NCBI GenBank assembly: GCA_002409995.1
Contig: DHOR01000033.1
Coordinates: 1-22,538 of the forward strand
Origin: Hungatella sp. UBA5385
Lineage (GTDB): Bacteria > Bacillota > Clostridia > Lachnospirales > Lachnospiraceae
DNA length: 22,538 bases
Direction: 5' to 3'
Positions 9,116 through 16,384 of this stretch are shown here, piece after piece. Below the pieces are notes generated by a model. It saw nothing but the letters and a program-made list of their open reading frames with translations. It did no database searches and was not told the origin of the DNA. Each line of letters starts with the position of its first letter. The stretch's first letter is position 1. The position numbers and the translations under genes were made by a program.

Positions 9116-12100
9116 TCAGCAAAGGTTCTTAAGTATCTCCATAAGAATCTGTCGCTTCTCCTGGTTTGAGATAGATCTTCCCATTGAATCGAGTGCAGCT
9201 GTCACCTGATTATGGAGCAGTTTTCCTTTTCCTGTATTCTCTACATGCTCAAATCTTTTCGTAACCATCTCACCGTTATCATCGGTAAAAGAAATCTGAT
9301 ATGTACTAGTATCATTTACCTCTGAAATTGCCTCTTTTGAACCTTGGTGCTGCTCAGCGGTTGATTTATACATTTTCATATTCTGAATAAACAATTCCTG
9401 AATTTTATCATCCCAGTCCTCAATCCTAAGATCCGTTGCAAGCTTAGCAAGGCGTGAAATCGTAGTATCATCATCATTCGAAATTGTCTTAAATAAGCCT
9501 AGACACCGATCGGTACCGTCAGTAAATAACTGTTCAAATGCAGACTGATCAATACTCTCACACCAATCTTTTATAACAGACGCCAAGGACATTTTCTTAA
9601 CCTGCATATCCAAAGATGGCAAAGCAAAGATTTCTTTGATTTCATCTCGCAGTACCTTCTTAACTCTTGAAAGATATTTATCATAATAAACCTTCGTTGA
9701 CTTTATATTATCTACAAGTGATTCTTGAAACTCATTGAATCCAAACACCTTCGGAAGTTTCTCAAATAACAACTCATTTCCACTTATGTTTTGCCTTAAT
9801 AGTTTCATCATCTCCTGATGATCTTTTCTTGCATTTCCTCCATCTGGCGATTTTCTACTGTCCTTCGCATATTTAGACAATGACATATACCATCTACGCA
9901 TAGCAGCAACAACATAGTCATATGAGTTAGTGCTTTTTTCTGCCTCAACAATATACTCCCCAAATAAATCTGCCAATGTCTGAACAAAAGTCTCTTTTTC
10001 TGGATTCCAATCAAGATAAGATAAATAAAACTGTTCCGGTTTCGAATTAATCTGTAATAATGTATCTGCATTTAATAGAACTTGCCCTGCCTGATCCGAT
10101 ATAATCACTTCACGCTTATACTCATGCAACACTACTGCAATATAAATTGGAATCAAACCTTTTCGCAGACCAATATGATATTCAGGCAGTAGTAAACAAT
10201 TGTATAATTCTAAAAATGACATTTTTCCATTTTGCCTTGTCTCGATAATAAAGTTTTCAATTGTTTTCAGCAAAACATCAATATTTTCAATGATATTTGG
10301 ACGTAGGTTTAATCTGGGAACTCCATTATTTTCTTCCCATACACCAGTTCTTACGAGAGTGCTTCTCATAATAGAGACTTCTTGCCCAGATCCGGTAAAT
10401 CCCAAATTTGGTTCTAGTTCGTTTCTTAATAAAGAAGCTATGATTTTGGTTCTACTGTTATTTGCTATTGATGTAATTTCTGACTTATTCATTGCTTCGT
10501 TATTAATAACTGGTGTTAATGAAAAGACATCGTCACAAATATTTGACATCAACTCTGCCAAAGCAGCTTTTCGTTTAACCAGAATCTGCTCACCTCTGAA
10601 TATGTAATCAGATTTATATTCTTCTGGTCTTGTATATCCTCTCATGAACAAGCTAATGACTTCTCTAAGATCCTCGTAAATCACTTCATATTCTTCGAAC
10701 AGGATCTTATCATCATTTGCTTCATCTCTTAACTGAGATACTGCATTGAATTCTCTAACAATGCTTTCAATTTCCGTATAATACTTTGGTATTATAAATA
10801 TATGACGTTCACAATCTGTACTGGTAGCCAAAATAGTATTTCTTATTCCAACAATAGAATCTTCACTGTGTGGGATTACACCATAGATTATTCCATCTGC
10901 TTCTATCGATTTACTCTTTATATTCCAATCGATATCATCATATATTTCTTCCTCGTCTATAAATTTAAACGCAAAAAACCTAGTCATATCTCGCTCGTTA
11001 TTATATCTAGAAGGATACATATAATTATCAAAATTGGAATTATTCAAAGTTTCCTTGATAGTGATTCTATTTTTTTGTACTTCAATCAAATCATTGATTT
11101 TTCTTCGTACATCAACTCCAGATGTCTGCTTTAATCTTAAAAAGTTATTACTACGTTTCAGATAGATGACGTATTCCTTCTCAATAAGGTTGTTAATTGC
11201 TGTATTTATCTCTTCTACACTATATCGTACAGAATATATGCTAACCAACTCATCCTTTGATGGTTGTAACTTATCAAACTGTTCCAAAATGTATACTAGC
11301 GAGAGGGTTTTTACAATTTTGCTTTCTAATGAGTCAAGCTCTAGTTTCTCAAGAATCACCTCTGTTAAGCGGTAATTCTCATGAATACTTCCACTATATA
11401 CTTCCTTCTTAAAAAGAGGTTCAAAATAATCGTATATCGAATCCGGTGTAATCAGATCAAACCTATCATCATCATATTTGTCGAGGAATGATGGTAATGT
11501 CGATATTCCAGGTGCAGATATAAATGTAAAAAGTGTTCTCTCATTCTGAGCCACTCTTTCTGATAATCTTGGTAAAATAAAAGTTGATACTGGATGAAGT
11601 GGATAACAACCATATACAGTTCTTTCTATTAGTTCATCTTGTAAATCACTAAAAATATTATGTTTCTGATATCTCATAACAACAACATTAAAGCTGGCAT
11701 TATATTCCTTGCAAAATGCTTCCCACAAATTCCTTTTCTTTTGAATTGCCGATTCGACAATTTCATATGTCTGTGTGAAGTTGTTATTAAGATGAATATG
11801 CTTAAATCTCTCAGATACCCCTCTCCATCCATCAACCTTTTGCTTCGGTAGCTTATCAATATAATTCGCTATCTCCTTATGAGAAATAAGTATAAGATGA
11901 AGTTGTAAGTCTCCACTTCTATTACACTTTTCCGCAAAATCCTGCAGCATTTTTGTATCACTAACTGATGCCTCAGCAATATTTGCCTCTAAATATTTAC
12001 TGAACTCATCATAAATGACGTACAAACCTGTGTACCCTTTTGACTTTAATCCTTTTATGGCTTCTTCATATAAATCTACTACATCAAATCCTATAAATGG

Positions 12101-12733
12101 ATTAAATATGCTTCCTGCTGTAAGTTTTGGATAAATCTTCTCGAACTTTTCATATGCTCCAATACTATAGTTCTGCAGTTGCTCTAAAAACATACTTACT
12201 GGGTAATCCAATTCCGTTTTCAATTTTTCATAGGTGTCAGGGAATTCATTTTTCCATCTTTCTATTACATTTACTGCTGCTTTATAGTTAGTTTCAGGCA
12301 TTATGTTTAATAGTCCATTCATGGATAACGTTCTATGAAGTGCCAAAAGAAATGCCTGTGATAAACTAGTATTACTTCCAGTAATTATTACCGGCAGAAT
12401 CTTATTATTAGATTCATAGTAATTTTGCACACACTGAAATAGCCTTGGATTCTCTTTTATCCTCGGCATCGCTTTCTTAAATAGTTCCAAATCTCGTTTC
12501 ATTAACATTGCTAAAATAGTTAATACAATATGAGACTTTCCCTTTCCATATGCTCCTACTAATACACGAGCTCTTTCATTCGAAGATGGATTAGTACTTA
12601 AAAGTACCTCTTCCATGAGTTCCAACGCAGACCTAGTAGGTATAAAGTTTTTCAATTTATCATCATTATTGAGATCATATCCTATATTTACAGAATATTG
12701 AAACCCTGATGCAACTGATATCATTTTGCTCAT
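9116..12733 (-). CDS. sspC: Large P-loop ATPase of the phosphorothioation operon (SspC-like)
   Basis: A 1205-aa soluble protein. Walker A is GAYGKGKSH (60-68) and the Walker B candidate is LYVIYDEFSKYL, with D242/E243. The remainder has no recognised catalytic motif. The overall plan, an N-terminal ATPase followed by a very long helical body, recalls BrxC/DUF6079-like ATPases of BREX and related systems. Its place directly after the DUF4007 gene (7 nt) and before the desulfurase fits the ATPase of SspBCD-type single-strand phosphorothioation. The start at 12733 is preferred over the ATG three codons on because AAGGAG is about 12 nt upstream. Naming it SspC rests on gene order and the Walker motifs. 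It may be longer than the best-studied SspC, so orthology should be tested. Confidence 0.75.
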   Translation of the reverse strand: MSKMISVASGFQYSVNIGYDLNNDDKLKNFIPTRSALELMEEVLLSTNPSSNERARVLVGAYGKGKSHIVLTILAMLMKRDLELFKKAMPRIKENPRLFQCVQNYYESNNKILPVIITGSNTSLSQAFLLALHRTLSMNGLLNIMPETNYKAAVNVIERWKNEFPDTYEKLKTELDYPVSMFLEQLQNYSIGAYEKFEKIYPKLTAGSIFNPFIGFDVVDLYEEAIKGLKSKGYTGLYVIYDEFSKYLEANIAEASVSDTKMLQDFAEKCNRSGDLQLHLILISHKEIANYIDKLPKQKVDGWRGVSERFKHIHLNNNFTQTYEIVESAIQKKRNLWEAFCKEYNASFNVVVMRYQKHNIFSDLQDELIERTVYGCYPLHPVSTFILPRLSERVAQNERTLFTFISAPGISTLPSFLDKYDDDRFDLITPDSIYDYFEPLFKKEVYSGSIHENYRLTEVILEKLELDSLESKIVKTLSLVYILEQFDKLQPSKDELVSIYSVRYSVEEINTAINNLIEKEYVIYLKRSNNFLRLKQTSGVDVRRKINDLIEVQKNRITIKETLNNSNFDNYMYPSRYNNERDMTRFFAFKFIDEEEIYDDIDWNIKSKSIEADGIIYGVIPHSEDSIVGIRNTILATSTDCERHIFIIPKYYTEIESIVREFNAVSQLRDEANDDKILFEEYEVIYEDLREVISLFMRGYTRPEEYKSDYIFRGEQILVKRKAALAELMSNICDDVFSLTPVINNEAMNKSEITSIANNSRTKIIASLLRNELEPNLGFTGSGQEVSIMRSTLVRTGVWEENNGVPRLNLRPNIIENIDVLLKTIENFIIETRQNGKMSFLELYNCLLLPEYHIGLRKGLIPIYIAVVLHEYKREVIISDQAGQVLLNADTLLQINSKPEQFYLSYLDWNPEKETFVQTLADLFGEYIVEAEKSTNSYDYVVAAMRRWYMSLSKYAKDSRKSPDGGNARKDHQEMMKLLRQNISGNELLFEKLPKVFGFNEFQESLVDNIKSTKVYYDKYLSRVKKVLRDEIKEIFALPSLDMQVKKMSLASVIKDWCESIDQSAFEQLFTDGTDRCLGLFKTISNDDDTTISRLAKLATDLRIEDWDDKIQELFIQNMKMYKSTAEQHQGSKEAISEVNDTSTYQISFTDDNGEMVTKRFEHVENTGKGKLLHNQVTAALDSMGRSISNQEKRQILMEILKNLC

Positions 12734-12740
12734 GGCTTAC

Positions 12741-13637
12741 TTATACTCCTTCAGTAATTGACTCGTAGTATCTTTCTACGCATTCTATAAATGTTAATTG
12801 CTGATTTAAATGAATCACATCCAATCCGGCTGTTCGAATTATTTTTATCATCCCAATATTTTCAATAAGATGTAGAATATCAAGCATCGTTATTGCATCC
12901 AGATTGAATACCTTTCCAATGTTACATGGATTAGTAAGGAGTTCATTTAATCCTATCTCTTCTCTTCCATTTGCCTGATCTTCAATTACCGATAATACTA
13001 CCCACGGATTAAAAGATTTTGCAACTGGTATTGCTTTCTTAAAGGTTTTGTTCTTCTTATTTGCAATATCTATAAGCCCTAGTTCTCCAAATGGACAGTC
13101 AATATTATTTTCTGGAGAAACCTTATCTGGGTTTGTTTTATATCGTGGCAAATATGTATTAACGATACATGTAAAATCGTCATTCAATGAACGAATTGCT
13201 ACCGTAGAGTCATCCTCAGACATCATTATGTAATTTTGTATCTCTTGTACAAATTCTTCTTTTGTAAACTCTGATATATTAAATTCATTAAAGAAGAAAT
13301 ACCATGCTGTAGCTTCACATTTCTGCTTTGCTAGTTGATACTGCAATAAATATAGTGTCCCCAACTCCTCAATATAACGATCATTATTATAGACTTCTCT
13401 TCCAAAATCAGTTAATGTCTGTACTCGTCTTCCACCTGTCGGTTCTTCTGTCAACCCTACCACTTGCAACCAATATCGTAAGGATTTGACCATATTTGTT
13501 CCAATCCCCAAAATATCCGTCGGATTTTCGTTTTTATCTACAAACAAGTCTGGCTTAGCAACAACTCGATCCATGCCTTTGCTAAGCCACCCCTTCCTTA
13601 TAAAAAATGTATCATGCGCACGAAACTTTATCGCCAT
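12741..13637 (-). CDS. sspB: DUF4007 family protein (SspB-like)
   Basis: A 298-aa protein starting MAIKFRAHDTFFIRKGWL at 13637 after a strong AGGAGG. The 'RAHDTFFIRKGWL' opening and the winged-helix-like region with LKSLRYWLQVVGL-type helices are characteristic of DUF4007. That family occurs next to PAPS-reductase-like genes in phosphorothioation clusters and corresponds to SspB, reported as the nickase-like partner of SspABCD. I see no textbook nuclease motif, so the nicking role is taken from the family, not from this sequence. It lies 19 nt after the PP-loop gene and 7 nt before the large ATPase, consistent with a B-C-D complex made from one transcript. No truncation is evident. Confidence 0.82.
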   Translation of the reverse strand: MAIKFRAHDTFFIRKGWLSKGMDRVVAKPDLFVDKNENPTDILGIGTNMVKSLRYWLQVVGLTEEPTGGRRVQTLTDFGREVYNNDRYIEELGTLYLLQYQLAKQKCEATAWYFFFNEFNISEFTKEEFVQEIQNYIMMSEDDSTVAIRSLNDDFTCIVNTYLPRYKTNPDKVSPENNIDCPFGELGLIDIANKKNKTFKKAIPVAKSFNPWVVLSVIEDQANGREEIGLNELLTNPCNIGKVFNLDAITMLDILHLIENIGMIKIIRTAGLDVIHLNQQLTFIECVERYYESITEGV

Positions 13638-13656
13638 GTCTATTTCCTCCTAATTA

Positions 13657-15372
13657 CTACTTTGTTCTTAAATATTTATCCATTGTGCATCCGCCATCTA
13701 AGTATTTTGCTGTCACACACATCTTGCAATGCACACATTTATCTGGATCAATATAATACCCACCGTCTGATATTGAAATCGCTCCAGTTCTACATATAGA
13801 TTCACACTTCAAGCACTTTCTACATGCATTAAATTTTCGAATTTGATATCCTACCCTTCTTTGCAAGTCATTATGATCCAGTACATTCATTGTGCGTACC
13901 TTAACCGCATACTCATAATCATCTTGACTAAACGGCTGAATTGAAAGAATTGGCACATTTGTTCTTGTGTCTAGTACAATCACTTCATGCAAAAGTTTCT
14001 TTCCTAGTTCCGGCGCCACTCTTCCAAATGGCACAAACATTCCCACCAACTCATCATCAAAAGGTCGTACCAGACGATAAATCTTTGCATAATCTTCCGT
14101 TGTACAATTTGTAAACTTTATCTTCACATCACCGGCAGCACGAAGACCATTACCACCTTGTCTTGCCTTCCACTTTCCTGTGTCTACATATACCTCCGCA
14201 TCTTCTTTTCCAACCTTTTTTGCAAAGTCAATCAGAAAACCTCTCCATTTCTTGGATTGTTCTGGCATATAAATTCTGGATAAAAACTGTGCTCGCTGGT
14301 TATTGTTCGGACAACACCAACACCCTACTCTGTCATAACCAAGTCTATATGCGTCATTAAAATCCACTCTTTCAGACATTATATATAGCCATATGTCTAC
14401 GTCTTTCCAAAAAAAGATTGGTGATGCGACCGTTTGCTGTTGAATCTTTACTGACTCAGCATCATCCTCTACTCTATTATACTTGCTTCGGCTCACAGAC
14501 TCAGATTTTCTAATGCCATAGAAAGTTAAAATCTGTTGATTTCTATATAAACTATTGATGACTCTTGTAATCGGTCCAGTCTTAAACATAGAACAACACC
14601 AACGCATCATACGTGCTGGTGGACCAATATCTTCACACACATCATAAAATAATTGCTCTTCATTTTTAGCAGTCAAAAAAATAGCTTGAGGATGATTTTC
14701 TCTATATCTTTCCGCATAAGTAACTGTACTTGGAAATTCTAGAGTAGTATTTCCAAATATATGAACTAGACTTGGGTTGCTCAATGCTTTTACTACCACA
14801 TCTGCAGTTACAGTTGAATCTTTACCGCCCGAAAATGATATCACTATTCTTTCCTCAGCAAAGTTAGATGCCGTTTTACGTACAAATTCAAAAGCTTCAT
14901 CCTTTAAATAATCTAATCTTCCTCTGTTGGCATGTACAAAATTGGAAATGTGTCGATCAAAAAATTCATAACTATTTTCATCTTTGTACTTATCTAACTG
15001 ACTTATCAATCTCTCTGTATCAGCTAATTGAAATGTCTTACTTGAAACAGAAACACTCTTCCCATCAATATAATACCTACTGTTAGCTGCCCATACAGAT
15101 TTTCTAATAAATTCATGTGGCTTCTTACCCAACAATAGCTCCAAAAGCAATCTCTCTTCTGGAAATACAGGTCGTAAATCCGCCACCATATATTTAGTTT
15201 GCTTACCACATATCGGACATATACCCTTATCTGCTTGATTAACGTTTTGGATTATTGGTGTCTTACAATCCTCACACCAATATACCTCTCCTGGAATATC
15301 CTCAACCGTTATCTCCCTGCAAATTGGGCATTTATCGTCATTGGTCTCAATGTTGCAGTTTTTGCACCACAT
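13657..15372 (-). CDS. sspD: PP-loop/PAPS-reductase-like DNA sulfur-modification protein with zinc ribbons and ferredoxin tail (SspD/DndC-like)
   Basis: A 571-aa, first intact gene of the operon. The N-terminus has four CxxC pairs (C3/C6, C15/C18, C33/C36, C52/C55), two zinc ribbons. The PP-loop is SGGKDS (181-186), the ATP-pyrophosphatase motif of PAPS reductases and DndC/SspD, followed by RWCC (257-260) and a second cysteine cluster VGCWCC near 345-350. The last 55 residues carry eight cysteines (C517, C520, C523, C527, C546, C549, C552, C562), patterned like a two-[4Fe-4S] ferredoxin. Expected role: adenylate or otherwise activate the DNA phosphate and insert sulfur, using its iron-sulfur centres. 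The start at 15372 follows GAGGA. The fused ribbons and ferredoxin make it longer than typical DndC. General PAPS reduction is unlikely given the neighbours. Confidence 0.85.
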   Translation of the reverse strand: MWCKNCNIETNDDKCPICREITVEDIPGEVYWCEDCKTPIIQNVNQADKGICPICGKQTKYMVADLRPVFPEERLLLELLLGKKPHEFIRKSVWAANSRYYIDGKSVSVSSKTFQLADTERLISQLDKYKDENSYEFFDRHISNFVHANRGRLDYLKDEAFEFVRKTASNFAEERIVISFSGGKDSTVTADVVVKALSNPSLVHIFGNTTLEFPSTVTYAERYRENHPQAIFLTAKNEEQLFYDVCEDIGPPARMMRWCCSMFKTGPITRVINSLYRNQQILTFYGIRKSESVSRSKYNRVEDDAESVKIQQQTVASPIFFWKDVDIWLYIMSERVDFNDAYRLGYDRVGCWCCPNNNQRAQFLSRIYMPEQSKKWRGFLIDFAKKVGKEDAEVYVDTGKWKARQGGNGLRAAGDVKIKFTNCTTEDYAKIYRLVRPFDDELVGMFVPFGRVAPELGKKLLHEVIVLDTRTNVPILSIQPFSQDDYEYAVKVRTMNVLDHNDLQRRVGYQIRKFNACRKCLKCESICRTGAISISDGGYYIDPDKCVHCKMCVTAKYLDGGCTMDKYLRTK

Positions 15373-15417
15373 GTATCTTTGTCCTCATCTTTCTAACTAT
15401 AGTGTAAAACGTCGTAG

Positions 15418-15615
15418 CTACTGATAATTCATAATATCGTTCACGCTACCTCCCAAATAATTGCATATTTTTTCTAACACTTTATTCGAGACAGGCTCTC
15501 ATTTTCCCATCTTGGCAACAGTCACAGAACTTAATCCTGCATATTCTACCAAATCTTGCTTCTGCAACCTCTTTTCTAATAAAATTATCCATAAACCCGT
15601 ATATGATACAGTCAT
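15418..15615 (-). pseudogene. XRE/Cro-type small transcription regulator with an in-frame TGA
   Basis: ATG at 15615 follows AGAGAGGAAATTAT. The frame reads MTVSYTGLWIILLEKRLQKQ and continues as a Cro-type HTH (DLVEYAGLSSVTVAKMGK). Codon 39 is TGA at 15499-15501. The same frame then resumes with EPVSNKVLEKICNYLGGSVN and ends at TAG (15418-15420). The full 65-codon frame is the usual length of small Firmicute Cro-like repressors, in which 'K(N)EPVS..VLxKIC' follows the recognition helix. The break cuts just after the recognition helix. It sits 45 nt before the PP-loop gene, under an extended -10 promoter, so it was probably the operon's own regulator. A sequencing error is possible. Confidence 0.75.
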
Positions 15616-15662
15616 ATAATTTCCTCTCTTCTTTCACCAAGTGAGATTAGCTGTCGAATTAA

Positions 15663-15671
15663 ATTATATCA
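15663..15671 (-). promoter_or_regulatory. Extended -10 promoter for the regulator/phosphorothioation operon
   Basis: On the minus strand TGATATAAT is a perfect -10 (TATAAT) with the TGn extension, about 48 nt before the ATG of the XRE frame. I find no good TTGACA 17 nt upstream, as expected for an extended -10 promoter that may need an activator. It could drive the whole operon from 15615 to 291, since no other convincing promoter separates those genes. Confidence 0.55.
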
Positions 15672-15694
15672 CTCTTTTGATTTCTATTCTATTG

Positions 15695-15716
15695 AAATCG
15701 TTATTAAGTCGTTATT
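15695..15716 (-). repeat. Tandem 11-bp direct repeat, candidate operator
   Basis: Two adjacent copies, on the minus strand AATAACGACTT then AATAACGATTT, differ at one base. The 11-bp period is one helical turn. The block lies about 27 bp upstream of the TATAAT box, directly above where a -35 would be. That is a normal place for an activator or for cooperative operator binding. The binding protein is unknown. Confidence 0.4.
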
Positions 15717-16186
15717 TATTACTTTACCCACTCCAATTTTCTACTTTTTCATGCAAATTAAACGGAGGTACTGAGTAAAGAATTCTGACGTATTTTGATG
15801 AAGATTGTTTTCACCAATACCTTCTTGTGTTATCATTGCCTTATCTTTATAAATAAAAGTAGCAGAAACCTACCCAACTAAAGTTTGGTCTCTGCTACAT
15901 GCCTACGCCTGTGGTAGAACCACAGTACCTATACATGCTTATGATAACCTTATTAATTGCAATCCTATTTCACGAGATTTTCATGTTGAAATAATTGCAG
16001 ATGTTCAATTCCATCAGCAGAATGCAGTTGCATACAGCAGATCACAATGTCCTGTTTTGCGAAGCAAAACGGTCGCGATGCGGAGCGAGCGTACACTTAT
16101 AATACTTACTAAAAAATCAAATATCCCTCATAATGATTATTATCCATCTTTGTGAGGGTGAACAATTCAAATGAGGAGGATAATGT
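15717..16186. other. Intergenic stretch with hairpins, no gene recognised
   Basis: I find no credible ORF, tRNA or repeat array here. It contains the terminator-like hairpin at 15859-15898. A perfect short hairpin, GTTTTGC-GAA-GCAAAAC, lies at 16054-16070 and is followed by GC-rich sequence without a U-run. An inverted repeat CCCTCA (16125-16130)/TGAGGG (16153-16158) lies just before the IS21 fragment and may be transposon-end sequence. The stretch is probably a mixture of transposon debris and the operon's upstream region. Confidence 0.5.
15850..15898 (-). terminator. Probable intrinsic terminator, minus-strand transcripts
   Basis: GTAGCAGAAACC (15859-15870) pairs with GGTCTCTGCTAC (15887-15898) at 11 of 12 positions around a 16-base loop. 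Read on the minus strand the stem is followed by CTTTTATTTAT. It would stop transcripts coming from the PHP-ATPase side before the phosphorothioation promoter and so insulate the operon. Confidence 0.5.
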
Positions 16187-16384
16187 ATGCTTGATTACAA
16201 AGATATCATTATCAAACGCTATGCCTTGGAAATGTCTGGCAGAGAGATTACTATACAACAAGGTGTAAGCAAATCAGGAGTCAATGACTTCCTGAGAGCC
16301 TTCGAGAAATGTGAGTCTATTGGCTATCCACTTTCTGAAGGTATCACTAACTATATAAATAATTATTCAATAATGTTAAAATGA
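16187..16384 (+). pseudogene. IS21-family transposase (IstA) N-terminal fragment
   Basis: The only plus-strand gene remnant. ATG at 16187 after GAGGAGG opens MLDYKDIIIKRYALEMSGRE and continues into a helix-turn-helix with VSKSGVNDFLRAFEKC, the DNA-binding start of IS21-type IstA. Similarity ends near codon 56. The frame then runs into foreign sequence and stops at 16384, overlapping the 3' end of the PHP-ATPase gene tail to tail. IstA is normally about 500 aa and IstB is absent, so the element is dead. The junction at about 16355 marks one edge of the segment bearing the PHP-ATPase. Confidence 0.75.

Noticed and set aside
15418..15615. TGA read as selenocysteine in the XRE protein
   Set aside because: Nothing like a SECIS hairpin is obvious after the codon, and Cro-type regulators have no selenocysteine role; a nonsense mutation is simpler.
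15695..15716. Start of a CRISPR-like repeat array
   Set aside because: Only two directly adjacent 11-bp units without spacers; this fits an operator, not a CRISPR array.
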